64,000 bases of DNA, from assembly GCA_963734125.1 (NCBI GenBank), contig CAVTGB010000018.1, forward strand, positions 68,011 through 132,010, in the 5' to 3' direction. Position numbers and translations under genes: made by a program. This DNA comes from DATARH01 sp963734125 (GTDB lineage Bacteria; Pseudomonadota; Alphaproteobacteria; ATCC43930; CGMCC-115725). The notes under the pieces are model-generated. The model did not search any database and was not told the DNA's origin. It was given only the letters and a program-made list of their open reading frames with translations. This document shows, one piece after another, positions 35,449-44,475 of the stretch (the first letter of the stretch is position 1; each line of letters opens with the position of its first letter).

Positions 35449-35476
35449 ACCGGGAATTTATCTCGGAGGCATAGAG

Positions 35477-35512
35477 ACGCGGAGATAGGTGAACACTCCG
35501 TGATCTCCGCGT
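35477..35512. other. Hairpin in ilvH-ilvC gap
   Basis: Perfect ten-base arms (acgcggagat and atctccgcgt) around a 16-base loop, in the 79 bases between ilvH and ilvC. It could set the relative expression of ilvC by partial termination or mRNA processing. No oligo-T tract follows. Confidence 0.5.
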
Positions 35513-35527
35513 GGTTAACCAGAGGAG

Positions 35528-36553
35528 ATGACGATGCGCGTGTATTACGACCGCGATGCGGATGTGAACCTGATCAAGTCGAAAAAGGTCGCGGTCATTG
35601 GCTATGGCAGCCAGGGCCACGCCCACGCCAACAACCTGCGCGACAGCGGCGTCAAGGACGTCGTCGTCGCGCTGCGCCCGGGGTCGGCTTCGATTGCGAA
35701 GGCCGAGACTGCCGGGCTCAAGGTGATGACCAATGCCGAGGCTGCCAAATGGGCCGACATCGTCATGGTGCTGGCGCCGGACGAATTGCAGGCGGGCCTC
35801 TATAACAGCGAATTGCGCCCGAATATGCGCGAGGGCACCGCGCTCGCTGTCGCGCACGGCCTCAGCATCCATTTCCGCCTGATCGAGCCGCGTCCCGACC
35901 TCGATGTCTTCATGATCGCGCCCAAGGGGCCGGGCCACACGGTGCGCTCGGAATACCTGCGCGGCGGCGGCGTCCCGTGCCTCGTCGCGGTCGATCAGAA
36001 CCCCAGCGGAAACGCGCTCGAAATCGCGCTCAGCTATGCCTCGGCGATCGGCGGCGGCCGCGCCGGGGTCATCGAAACCACGTTCCGCGAGGAATGCGAG
36101 ACCGACCTCTTCGGCGAACAGACAGTCCTCTGCGGCGGCCTCACCTCCTTGATCCTGGCCGGGTTCGAGACCCTGGTCGACGCGGGCTACGCGCCCGAGA
36201 TGGCCTATTTCGAGTGCTGCCACGAAGTGAAGCTGATCGTCGATCTGATTTACGAGGGCGGCATCGCCAACATGCGCTATTCGATCTCGAACACCGCCGA
36301 ATATGGCGATTACTCGCGCGGTCCCCGCATCGTCGACGAGCATGTCCGGGCCGAGATGAAGCGGATCCTCGCCGACATCCAATCGGGTCGCTTCGCCAAG
36401 GAGTGGGTGCTCGAAAACACCGCCGGCCAGCCGAGCTTCAAGGCATTGCGCCGGCGCGCCGCCGAGCACCCGATCGAGGAGGTCGGCGAACGCTTGCGCG
36501 CGATGATGCCGTGGATCAAGCAGAACGCGCTCGTCGACAAGAGCAAGAACTGA
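35528..36553 (+). CDS. ilvC: Ketol-acid reductoisomerase (class I)
   Basis: 341 residues, ATG 35528 after AGAGGAG. Rossmann motif GYGSQGHAHANNLRDSG, then the Mg2+ site around DLFGEQTVLCGG and the C-terminal knot domain CCHEVKLIVDLIYEGG. Short class I enzyme. Second step of branched-chain amino acid synthesis. Confidence 0.95.
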   Translation: MTMRVYYDRDADVNLIKSKKVAVIGYGSQGHAHANNLRDSGVKDVVVALRPGSASIAKAETAGLKVMTNAEAAKWADIVMVLAPDELQAGLYNSELRPNMREGTALAVAHGLSIHFRLIEPRPDLDVFMIAPKGPGHTVRSEYLRGGGVPCLVAVDQNPSGNALEIALSYASAIGGGRAGVIETTFREECETDLFGEQTVLCGGLTSLILAGFETLVDAGYAPEMAYFECCHEVKLIVDLIYEGGIANMRYSISNTAEYGDYSRGPRIVDEHVRAEMKRILADIQSGRFAKEWVLENTAGQPSFKALRRRAAEHPIEEVGERLRAMMPWIKQNALVDKSKN

Positions 36554-36597
36554 GCCCTGGGCGCCTGTGCGGTCGCGCCGCACACCCGAGCCCCACC

Positions 36598-36700
36598 CCA
36601 ACCCTCCCCCGCTTGCGGGGGAGGGAGGCGTGCTGTCAAGGGGAACCCGAGATCGGACGCCACGTTCCCTTGCCAACCCTCCCCCGCTTGCGGGGGAGGG
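36598..36700. repeat. Two copies of a 28-base palindromic repeat
   Basis: Identical copies at 36598-36625 and 36673-36700, each containing the hairpin ccctcccccgcttgcggggg. They lie between ilvC and glgA. The second copy provides the GGAGGGAAGG that would serve as ribosome binding site for glgA. Confidence 0.75.
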
Positions 36701-36704
36701 AAGG

Positions 36705-38183
36705 GTGGGGGCTAGACGGCAAGCGTCGCCGCTGCGCGTTCTCCACGCGGCGGCCGAGCTCTACCCGTGGGTCAAGACCGGCGGGCTTGGCGATGTCATC
36801 GCGGCCCTGCCGCCGGCCTTGGTCGAACTCGGCGTCGACGCGCGCCTGGTGCTGCCGGGGTTTGCCGGATTTATCGATGCGTTCGATCTAGGCCAGTCAT
36901 TGCGGTTGCGCACGCCCTTCGCGTCCGAGCGGGTGCGGGTCGCGCGGGCCGTGGTGCCCGGGAGCGGGGTTGCCGCCTATATCGTCGACCATCCGGCATT
37001 CTACGACCGGCCCGGCAGCCCCTATGGGGCGGCCGACGGCGGCGATTGGCCCGACAACCACCGCCGCTTCGCGCTTCTGGGTTGGGTCGCCGCGGCGCTC
37101 GCGCAAGGCGCCGACTCCAACTGGCGCCCCGACATCGTGCATTGCCACGACTGGCACGCCGGGCTCGGCCCAGCCTATCTGCGAGCGCAAGGCGCCGCGA
37201 TGCCGAGCGTCTTCACCGTCCACAACCTCGCCTATCAGGGCTTTTTCCCGGCCGCCCTCTTTCCCGATCTGGCGTTGCCAGCAGAATTTTTCGCGATCGA
37301 CGGGGTGGAGTTCTATGGCGGGTTCTCGTTCCTCAAGGCTGGGGTCTTTTATGCCGACCGCCTGACGACGGTCAGCCCGACCTATGCGCGCGAGATCCAG
37401 ACCCCGGCCTACGGCTGGGGCCTCGACGGGCTGTTGCGCGCCCGCGCCGAGGTGCTGAGCGGCATTCTGAACGGCGTCGACCCCAAGGTATGGTCGCCGG
37501 CCAACGATCCGCTGCTGCCGCGAAGTTACGATGTGGCGGATGCCGCCAGGGGGAAAGCGGCGGCGAAGGCGGCGCTCGAACACCGCTTTGGCCTTGCGGC
37601 GCGAGCCGACGCGCCGCTCTTCGGCGCCGTCACCCGGCTGACCCCGCAAAAGGGCTTCGATCTTTTGCTGGCCGCATTGCCCGGCCTCGTCGCTCAGGGC
37701 GGCCAGCTTGTCCTGCTCGGCAGCGGTGAGGGTGCTCTCGAAGCGGGCTTCGCCGCGGCGGCCGAGACTTATCGCGGCCGCGTCGGGGTGATGATCGGTT
37801 ACGACGAGCCATTGTCGCATCTGATCTACGCCGGCTGCGACAGCATCATCGTGCCGTCGCGCTTCGAGCCGTGCGGGTTGACCCAGCTCTACGCCCTGCG
37901 CTATGGCGCGTTGCCGCTGGTGCGCCGCACCGGCGGGCTTGCCGACACCGTCGTCGACGCCAATGCGGCGACCCTGGCCGACGGCAGCGCCACCGGCTTT
38001 GTCTTCGACGCCGAAACCCCCCAGAGCCTCCTCGCAGCGATCCAGCGCGCCACCGCGCTTTACGCCGACCGGGCGAGCTGGGGAAGAATGGTCGCCCGCG
38101 CGATGACCCGCGATTTCGGCTGGGCCACCGCGGCGCGGGAATACGTCACGCTTTATCGCGAACTGGGTGGACTACCCACCTAA
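36705..38183 (+). CDS. glgA: Glycogen synthase
   Basis: 492 residues from GTG 36705, preceded by GGAGGGAAGG. Upstream in-frame codons only translate the palindromic repeats. The ADP-glucose motif is slightly changed: ELYPWVKTGGLGDV (usually KTGGLADV). The GT5 C-terminal motif SRFEPCGLTQLYALRYGALPLVRRTGGLADTV is complete. It extends glycogen from ADP-glucose. No other glg gene is adjacent. It overlaps the convergent formyltransferase by 12 bases. Confidence 0.9.
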   Translation: MGARRQASPLRVLHAAAELYPWVKTGGLGDVIAALPPALVELGVDARLVLPGFAGFIDAFDLGQSLRLRTPFASERVRVARAVVPGSGVAAYIVDHPAFYDRPGSPYGAADGGDWPDNHRRFALLGWVAAALAQGADSNWRPDIVHCHDWHAGLGPAYLRAQGAAMPSVFTVHNLAYQGFFPAALFPDLALPAEFFAIDGVEFYGGFSFLKAGVFYADRLTTVSPTYAREIQTPAYGWGLDGLLRARAEVLSGILNGVDPKVWSPANDPLLPRSYDVADAARGKAAAKAALEHRFGLAARADAPLFGAVTRLTPQKGFDLLLAALPGLVAQGGQLVLLGSGEGALEAGFAAAAETYRGRVGVMIGYDEPLSHLIYAGCDSIIVPSRFEPCGLTQLYALRYGALPLVRRTGGLADTVVDANAATLADGSATGFVFDAETPQSLLAAIQRATALYADRASWGRMVARAMTRDFGWATAAREYVTLYRELGGLPT

Positions 38184-39113
38184 TATCGTCCCGGTGGGGA
38201 TATCCACCTCGCTTGATTTGACCTTGGCGCCGTCGCCGAGGCGGACGCGCGATACCTCGATGAACCCACCCTGGGCGTGGATCCGCAAGCCCTCCGGCCC
38301 CGCCGAGACGACTTCGCCGAGCTTCTTGCCGCGCACCGCGCCAAAGGTCGGCGCCATGATCTTTTTCGCGTCGAACAGGTAGAGTTTCTGCTCCTCTTCC
38401 TCCTCGCCCTTCTTGATTGTTGTCCACGCGCCCGGCGCCGGGTTGCAGCCGCGAATGAGATCGTAGACGAAGTCGACGTGGCTGGCCCAGTTGATGCGCG
38501 CTTCCGCATCGCGCACCCAGCCCTCGTAGGTCGCTTCTTTTTCGTCCTGGGTCCATTCGGTGGCGCGCCCGGCGGTGACCAGATCGGCGGCCTGCACCAG
38601 CGCCTCGACCCCCAGCGGGAAGATCTTGTCGAAATAGAGCGAGGCGGCGGTGTCGTTGGGCCCGATCGCGCAGCGCTTCTGCAGGATGACCGGCCCTTCG
38701 TCGAGCCCAGGGGTCGGACGGAAAATCGTCAGCCCGGTTTCGGCTCGACCGCGGATGATCGCCCACGGGATCGAGGCCGGCCCGCGGTGCAACGGTAAGA
38801 GCGAGGGGTGGAACTGGATCATCCCGTGCTTCGGGATCGCGCAGAACTCGGGCGGCGCAAAGAGCAGCACATAGGCCATGATGCCGATATCGGCATCACA
38901 CGCCTTTAACGCGTCGAGCGCCTCGGGCACGGAATATTTCGGGAAGCGGTAGACCGGGAGCTTCTTCTCTTCGGCCGCGACGACGAGCGGGTCCGGGCGC
39001 GATCCCGGCCGCTCCGGTGCCGCGAACACTCCGGCGACCGTATCCCCGCGCGCCAGGAACGCGTCGAGCACGGCCTTGCCGAACGCCTGCTGGCCGACGA
39101 TGACGATGCGCAT
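38172..39113 (-). CDS. Stand-alone 10-formyltetrahydrofolate hydrolase-like formyltransferase
   Basis: 313 residues. The N-terminal Rossmann part MRIVIVGQQAFGKAVLDAF and the FHPSLLPLHRG loop (catalytic His) belong to the formyltransferase fold. The Asp is in GLDEGPVILQK. The middle, ATYEGWVRDAEARINW...IRGCNPAPGAWTT, resembles the N-terminal hydrolase domain of 10-formyl-THF dehydrogenase more than methionyl-tRNA formyltransferase. It likely handles formyl groups on folate or a sugar/amine. It lies 135 bases downstream of the dehydroquinase-like gene on the same strand. Confidence 0.78.
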   Translation of the reverse strand: MRIVIVGQQAFGKAVLDAFLARGDTVAGVFAAPERPGSRPDPLVVAAEEKKLPVYRFPKYSVPEALDALKACDADIGIMAYVLLFAPPEFCAIPKHGMIQFHPSLLPLHRGPASIPWAIIRGRAETGLTIFRPTPGLDEGPVILQKRCAIGPNDTAASLYFDKIFPLGVEALVQAADLVTAGRATEWTQDEKEATYEGWVRDAEARINWASHVDFVYDLIRGCNPAPGAWTTIKKGEEEEEQKLYLFDAKKIMAPTFGAVRGKKLGEVVSAGPEGLRIHAQGGFIEVSRVRLGDGAKVKSSEVDIPTGTILGG

Positions 39114-39248
39114 GCCGCCCCCCTTTTGCTAGCGATGACGCCGGTTGCGACCATAATTTGGCGACCACAATCGGGCGATAACAGTTCCACGCGAGCCGCC
39201 TTGCGGCAAGCCTGTCAGTTTCCCGGGCAACGCCCCCGTGGCGCCGCG

Positions 39249-39686
39249 TTACTTTTTTGCGGCGAGAAGATCGCGGATGCCGCGCAGCGCCAGGAAGTAG
39301 CCGCTGACCCCGAAACCGGCGACGATGCCGAGGCTGACGGCGGCGGTCTGCGAGGCCGGACCGCGCCGCACGGGGTTCGAGATGTGCACCTCGATCGTCG
39401 GAAACTTGACCTGCGAAATCGCCGCGACCAGCGCCGGGTAGCCGGAACCGAAGGCCGCCGGGTTGAAGATCGCCGCATCGATGCCGTGATCACTCGCCTC
39501 GTACAGCTTGTTGACGATATCGCCTTCGATGTTGGAATGAAAAATCTCGACATCGATGCCGAGCTCGCGCGCATAGCCCAGAATGCGCTCGTCGTATTGC
39601 GGCAGGGTCATCGGTCCAAAGATCTCGGTCTGTACCTTCCCGCGCATATTCATACCGGCGCCGTGAATGACGAGGACTCGAGGCAT
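39249..39686 (-). CDS. Type II dehydroquinase-fold protein with changed active site
   Basis: 145 residues with the overall AroQ pattern: IHGAGMNMRG for NGPNLNLLG, HSNIEGDIVNKLYEA for QSNHEGELI, IFNPAAF for INPGAY, IEVHISN with its catalytic His, and AGFGVSGYFLALRG. However, the catalytic Tyr of EIYG is Phe (EIFG), the Arg of GTREP is missing (GKVQT), the His of the AYTHTS loop is gone (AFGSGY), and the Arg-rich REEFRHHS is RRGPASQT. It is therefore unlikely to dehydrate dehydroquinate. It may bind another ligand. Confidence 0.75.
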   Translation of the reverse strand: MPRVLVIHGAGMNMRGKVQTEIFGPMTLPQYDERILGYARELGIDVEIFHSNIEGDIVNKLYEASDHGIDAAIFNPAAFGSGYPALVAAISQVKFPTIEVHISNPVRRGPASQTAAVSLGIVAGFGVSGYFLALRGIRDLLAAKK

Positions 39687-40083
39687 GGTGGTCTCCCGGG
39701 CATGGCTGACGAAAACTTTCGCCCTGAGGTTAGAGGAAGGGTTCGATTAGTGACAAGCCGCTAACTGATCGCGTCGCCGGGAAGCGCACATGACAGATTT
39801 GCGACATTGCCGTATCTTTGGGCACTTGTGCCCAAGGTATTACAGAGATTGCATCCACCGTGATCAGGAATGCCTTGATGCCACCCGCCACGCAAATCAA
39901 AGAGACGTGCGGCTAACGCGGAGTTGACCACGCTAAACCGGCGCACTGCCCCGCACCCTCACGGCCCGACGAGCCCGGGCCTGCGCGCGCTCCCCTCGGG
40001 CGTGACCCGAGGATCATGGCGAGCCGGTTGGGGTGACGGCCGAGGCGCGGCGTGCGGATGACAGCCCATAGGGGAGGGGGAAG
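39687..40083. other. Intergenic region between divergent genes
   Basis: About 400 bases between the dehydroquinase-like gene and the DHA2 exporter. Apart from the palindrome at 39818-39835 no gene or RNA was recognised. It must hold both promoters. Confidence 0.4.
39818..39835. promoter_or_regulatory. Perfect 18-base palindrome, candidate operator
   Basis: The sequence ttgggcacttgtgcccaa has exact eight-base arms with a two-base centre. It lies about 130 bases upstream of the dehydroquinase-like gene and 250 bases upstream of the exporter. A dimeric regulator of TetR or GntR type could bind, but no such gene is adjacent. Confidence 0.4.
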
Positions 40084-41631
40084 GTGAGGGGCGATACCTT
40101 CGTCCCGGTCCCCAACCGCGGCATGATCACGATCTCGATCATGCTGGCGAACATCATGCAGGGCGTCGACAATACGATCCTCAATGTCGCCCTGCCGCAC
40201 ATCCAGGGTTCGCTCTCCGCTTCGCTCGACCAGATCGCCTGGGCGCTGACCTCCTATATCGTGTGCGCCGCGATCATGATGCCGCTGACCGGCTGGCTCG
40301 CCGGCCGGTTTGGCATCAAATATATCTTTCTCGCTTCGATCATCGGCTTCACGATTGCGTCGGCCCTTTGCGGCGCCGCCACCAGCCTCGGCGAGCTTGT
40401 CTTCTTTCGGGCGCTGCAGGGCGTGGCCGGGGCGGGCCTCATCCCGCTGTCGCAGGCGACGCTGTTGCAGATCAACCCGCCGGAACGCCACGGGCATGCC
40501 ATGGCCATTTTCGGCATCGGTACGATCCTCGGGCCGATCATGGGGCCGGCGCTCGGCGGCTGGGTGACCGAGGATTACAGCTGGCGCTGGATCTTCTACA
40601 TCAACCTGCCGGTCGGTGTGCTGTGCACGCTGGGCGTTCTGATCTTCATCCGCCAGACCCACAATTTGCATCGCGAGCCGTTCGATTTCGTCGGGTTTCT
40701 CGCCCTGAGTGTCGGGGTCGGTGCCCTGCAACTGATGCTCGACCGCGGCGAGTTGAAGGACTGGTTCCATTCAAGCGAGATCTGGATCGAGGCGACGGTC
40801 GCCGGGCTCGCCCTCTATCTGTTCACCGTGCACACGGCAACCACCGACGAACGCTCGTTTCTCAACCGCGACCTGTTGAAGAGCGCCAATTTCATGGCCG
40901 GTACGGTGCTGATGTTCGCCGGCGGCCTGATCATGACCGGCACCCTGGCGCTCTTGCCGACGATGCTGCAAAACCTGATGAACTATCCGGTGATGACCAC
41001 CGGGCTGGTGTGTGTCCCGCGCGGCGTCGGCAGCATGATGGCGATGTTCATCGTCGCTCCGCTGATCACCAGGATCGATAACCGGTTGCTCATCCTGTTC
41101 GGTTTTCTGCTGACCGCGGCGTCGATGTGGCAGATGAGCCAGTTTTCGCTGCAGATGGGCATGGCGCCGGTCATCATCTCCGGGTTCTTGCAGGGTTTCG
41201 GCCTCGGCTGCACCCAGGTGCCCTTGAACATCATGGCGTTGTCGACCCTGCCGCGCCACATCCTGACCCAGGGGACCGCGATCCGCAGCCTGATGCGCAA
41301 CCTCGGCGGCAGCGTCGGCATCAGCATTCTGGTCGCGACCTTGGCCCAGAACACCCAGATCGTTCACGCGCGCCTGGTCGAGGGTCTGCGCCCCGACAAT
41401 CCGCTGGCGCAAGCTCCCTACCTGGCGGCGCCGTTCAGCCTGACGACACCGGGCGGGATCGCCGCGCTCAACGCCGAAGTTACGCGCCAGGCCGCGATGG
41501 TCGCGTATATCGACGATTTCAGGCTGATCATGTTGATCGCGCTCGCGACGCTGCCGCTGCTATTGCTGCTGCGCGACGCGCGCCGGCTCCCGCCGCGCAC
41601 CGCCGCCGCAACCGCGGCGGCCGACGATTAG
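40084..41631 (+). CDS. DHA2-family (EmrB-like) MFS drug exporter
   Basis: 515 residues from GTG 40084; ATG 40123 is a possible later start. About 14 membrane segments. Motif A is LAGRFGIKY, motif C is GIGTILGPIMGPALGGW, and DNTILNVALPHIQ is the DHA2 D1 motif. It exports toxic organics with protons. The membrane-fusion partner (EmrA) is not next to it, so it may work with one encoded elsewhere. Confidence 0.88.
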   Translation: MRGDTFVPVPNRGMITISIMLANIMQGVDNTILNVALPHIQGSLSASLDQIAWALTSYIVCAAIMMPLTGWLAGRFGIKYIFLASIIGFTIASALCGAATSLGELVFFRALQGVAGAGLIPLSQATLLQINPPERHGHAMAIFGIGTILGPIMGPALGGWVTEDYSWRWIFYINLPVGVLCTLGVLIFIRQTHNLHREPFDFVGFLALSVGVGALQLMLDRGELKDWFHSSEIWIEATVAGLALYLFTVHTATTDERSFLNRDLLKSANFMAGTVLMFAGGLIMTGTLALLPTMLQNLMNYPVMTTGLVCVPRGVGSMMAMFIVAPLITRIDNRLLILFGFLLTAASMWQMSQFSLQMGMAPVIISGFLQGFGLGCTQVPLNIMALSTLPRHILTQGTAIRSLMRNLGGSVGISILVATLAQNTQIVHARLVEGLRPDNPLAQAPYLAAPFSLTTPGGIAALNAEVTRQAAMVAYIDDFRLIMLIALATLPLLLLLRDARRLPPRTAAATAAADD

Positions 41632-41753
41632 CCAAGCCCGCCCCGGGCCGCTCGCCGGTCGGTGCGACCCTCTTTGTCGGCTGTGGTCGACCGCGCGCTG
41701 CCGCTGCATCGGCCGGTAGCGATACCCTATCTCGGACTTCGGGAGCGTTCTCA

Positions 41754-42219
41754 ATGCGGATTAAGCGGGCAACTTCGTCGGAGCCGTCGCTCGGTTCGCT
41801 GGTCGGCAGCTGGCATCTGTTATCACACGGGTGGACGTTCTCCGATTCCAAGGAACGTTTTGAACCTTTCGGAGCCAACCCGGACGGCCGCATGGTGCTC
41901 GAGCCTGGAGGTCGGATAATGTTCCTTTTCGCCAGGCCAAACCGTCACCCGGCATCGAATGACGCTGAGCGGGCAATGCTCTTCAACGAGATGGTGGCTA
42001 TACGGGCTGGTTCGTGAGAACGGCCCTGGACAATTCATCACAACAGTCGATCTCTCCAGCCACCCGGCGTGGAATGGGGAGCAGCTACGATCCTTCACCA
42101 TCGACGGCAATCGCCTGACAATTCAAACGCCTGAACAGCCACACGCACTATTTCCGGGTCGATTGTTGGTGGGCGATGTGATCTTCGAGCGTGAGCATCC
42201 AGTCCCGGAAGCGCTTTGA
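41754..42219 (+). CDS. Lipocalin-like domain protein, frame broken
   Basis: The first frame starts MRIKRATSSEPSLGSLVGSWHLLSHGW, has GRMVLEPGGRIMFLFARPNRHP, and stops at about 42015. The next frame picks up as LVRENGPGQFITTVDLSSHPAWNGEQLRSFTIDGNRLTIQTP to 42219. Joining near 41997 (one extra base) gives about 154 residues matching the small lipocalin-like family that follows SWxL and ends in an RSFxxxGxxLTIxTP strand. Function unknown. Lower GC than neighbours. Confidence 0.65.
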
Positions 42220-42321
42220 AATTCAGTTTTAGAAGTTGATCGAATCACAGTCTGAGGACCTGGACGACTCCGCGCCGCGCCGGGTCGGCACAGGCTGACT
42301 TTGTCCCCGGCGGTGTGATTA

Positions 42322-42336
42322 TTGAATTATTCAATG
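42322..42336. promoter_or_regulatory. AT-rich palindrome upstream of mltB-like gene
   Basis: attgaattattcaat is a perfect palindrome with seven-base arms, 49 bases before the transglycosylase start, in the most AT-rich stretch nearby. It could be an operator or overlap a promoter. Confidence 0.35.
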
Positions 42337-42384
42337 ATTTATGGCAAAGAGCGCGAGGGGAAGATTATTAGCGGGGGCACAGTG

Positions 42385-43383
42385 ATGATGCCTTTCCGCG
42401 TGAGCCGCCGGGCAATGCTCGCCGCGGCTCCGTTGCTCGCGGCTCCGCTGGGGGGCGGGATCGCGGCGGCGGCGGAAAGCGATTTCTCGGGTTTTCTCGC
42501 CGGGGTGCGGCGCGATGCGTTCGCGCAAGGCGTCCGGCTGACGACGATCGATGTCGCTTTCCGCTATATCGAATACCTGCCGCATGTCGTCGAACTCGAC
42601 CGCCGGCAGCCCGAGCACAAGATGACCTTTGCCGAATATCTCGACAAGGTCGTGACGCAACAGCGGCTGGACGACGCGCGGCGCCACCTCGTCGACAATT
42701 GGGGCCTCTTGGAGCGGGTCTGGCAGCGCTTTCGCGTGCAGCCGCGGTTCGTCGTCGCGCTATGGGGGGTCGAAAGCGATTTCGGCCGCACCATGGGCAG
42801 CTACTCCGTTCCGGCGGCGCTCGCGACCTTGGCCTTTGACGGGCGCCGCGGCGAGATGTTTCGCGCCGAACTGATCGCGGCCCTGAAGATCCTCGACCAA
42901 GGCAATATCCGCGCCGACGCCATGATGGGGTCGTGGGCCGGGGCGATGGGGCAATGCCAGTTCATGCCGACGACGTTCCTCAGCTACGCGGTTGATTTCG
43001 ATGGCGACGGACGCCGCGACATCTGGAGCGATCGCGCCGATGTCTTGGGCTCGATCGCCAACTACATCGCCCGGCTCGGCTGGCGCGGCGGCGAGGGTTG
43101 GGGGCGCGAGGTTGTCGTGTCCGGCAATTTCGACACGCGGCTGGCCGGGTTGGAGAGCCGGCGCGCTGTCGCCGAGTGGGTGAGGCTCGGGGTGCGTCCG
43201 GTGCGCACCGCATTCACCGGCCGTGAGCCGCCGGCGTCGCTGGTCCTGCCCGACGGGATCGGCGGCACGGCGCTCTTGGTCTACGACAATTTCCGCGTCA
43301 TCAAGAGATGGAACAACTCGAACTATTTCGCTGCGGCGGTTGGCTATATCGCCGACAGCATCGATCGCGACTCGCTCGGCTAG
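42385..43383 (+). CDS. Lytic murein transglycosylase B-type
   Basis: 332 residues from ATG 42385. The signal peptide has a twin Arg (VSRRAMLAAAPLLAAPLGGG), suggesting Tat or Sec export. The SLT_2 catalytic Glu is in WGVESDFGRTMGSY. MGSWAGAMGQCQFMPTTFLSYAVDFDGDGRRDIW is the family core. It cleaves peptidoglycan to 1,6-anhydro-muropeptides in the periplasm. First of a run of cell-wall genes. Confidence 0.9.
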   Translation: MMPFRVSRRAMLAAAPLLAAPLGGGIAAAAESDFSGFLAGVRRDAFAQGVRLTTIDVAFRYIEYLPHVVELDRRQPEHKMTFAEYLDKVVTQQRLDDARRHLVDNWGLLERVWQRFRVQPRFVVALWGVESDFGRTMGSYSVPAALATLAFDGRRGEMFRAELIAALKILDQGNIRADAMMGSWAGAMGQCQFMPTTFLSYAVDFDGDGRRDIWSDRADVLGSIANYIARLGWRGGEGWGREVVVSGNFDTRLAGLESRRAVAEWVRLGVRPVRTAFTGREPPASLVLPDGIGGTALLVYDNFRVIKRWNNSNYFAAAVGYIADSIDRDSLG

Positions 43384-43392
43384 GGTGTCGCG

Positions 43393-44412
43393 ATGGGCGT
43401 ATCTTCAGGCGTGCGAATGCTGCCTGCCGTCCTGGTGCTCGGCCTCTTCTTGGCCGGCTGCGCGTCGGGGCCGCAATTCAGCGAAAATCACTCCGGGCAT
43501 CACGTTCGCGGACAGCCGATCTACCGGATCGACCCCTATGAGGTGAAGGGGGTGTGGTACTACCCGCGGGCCGACTACAATTACGACGAGACCGGCATCG
43601 CCTCGTGGTATGGCCCGGGCTTCGACCAGCACACCACGGCGGATAACGAGATCTACGACATGAACCAGCTGTCGGCGGCGCACAAGACGTTGCCGCTGCC
43701 GAGCGTCGTCGAGGTGACCAACCTGCAGAACGGCCGCTCAATTCGCTTGCGCGTCAACGACCGCGGGCCTTTTGTCGATGGGCGGATCATCGACCTGTCG
43801 CGCCGCGCCGCCCAGCTGCTCGGCTATGAGACGACAGGCACCGCTCGCGTCCGCGTCCGCATCTTGAAGGACCAAAGCATTCAGGTCGCCGCCGCGGCGA
43901 TGCACGGCGGGATGGGAACCGTGATGCTCGCATCGGCCGCATCGAGCGGGCCCGCTGCGGCGCCGAAGATCGAGCCGAGGCCGGTGACCTCGGTCGCCTC
44001 GCCCGGGCCGGCGTCGCTGCGGGCGGCCGAGATCGTCGGCGCACCGCCGCCAGCACCTCTGCCGCCGCTGGCGCCGGCGCCGGCAGTGCAGACCGCCACC
44101 GCGTCCTCTCGCGGGTACTGGCCGACGCTGATCGCGCCGGCGCATGCCGAGACCCTGCCGACTGCGATGGCGCCCGCGCCGCGAACCGGCCGGATCTTTG
44201 TCCAGGCCGGGACGTTTGCAGTGCCGGCGAATGCACAGCGGGTGCGCGCCCGCATCGCCGCGCTCGGCAGCGTCGAAATCGTGCCGGTGAGGAGCGGCGC
44301 GGCACTCTATCGCGTGCGGCTCGGGCCGGTCGCCAGCGAGGCGGCGGCAGCACGGTTGCTGCGCAAGGTCGTCGACAGCGGCTATCCTGGGGCGCGCGTC
44401 GTCGGTGAATGA
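43393..44412 (+). CDS. rlpA: RlpA-like septal lytic transglycosylase, lipoprotein
   Basis: 339 residues. The lipobox LFLAGC is at about residues 19-24. The double-psi beta-barrel (GIASWYGPGFDQHTTADNE, RLRVNDRGPFVDGRIIDLSRRAAQLL) contains the catalytic Asp. A long Pro/Ala linker leads to a C-terminal SPOR domain (RIFVQAGTFAVPANAQRVRARIAA) that binds denuded glycan at the septum. Tandem with the next two genes. Confidence 0.9.
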   Translation: MGVSSGVRMLPAVLVLGLFLAGCASGPQFSENHSGHHVRGQPIYRIDPYEVKGVWYYPRADYNYDETGIASWYGPGFDQHTTADNEIYDMNQLSAAHKTLPLPSVVEVTNLQNGRSIRLRVNDRGPFVDGRIIDLSRRAAQLLGYETTGTARVRVRILKDQSIQVAAAAMHGGMGTVMLASAASSGPAAAPKIEPRPVTSVASPGPASLRAAEIVGAPPPAPLPPLAPAPAVQTATASSRGYWPTLIAPAHAETLPTAMAPAPRTGRIFVQAGTFAVPANAQRVRARIAALGSVEIVPVRSGAALYRVRLGPVASEAAAARLLRKVVDSGYPGARVVGE

Positions 44413-44475
44413 ATGAGCACCGGGGCGTCTGGCCCCAGGGCGGATAGAGCGAACACGGACGGAGGTGCGGGCACG

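Noticed and set aside
38172..39113. Methionyl-tRNA formyltransferase (fmt)
   Set aside because: The middle and C-terminal blocks resemble the 10-formyl-THF dehydrogenase hydrolase domain, and no def gene is adjacent.
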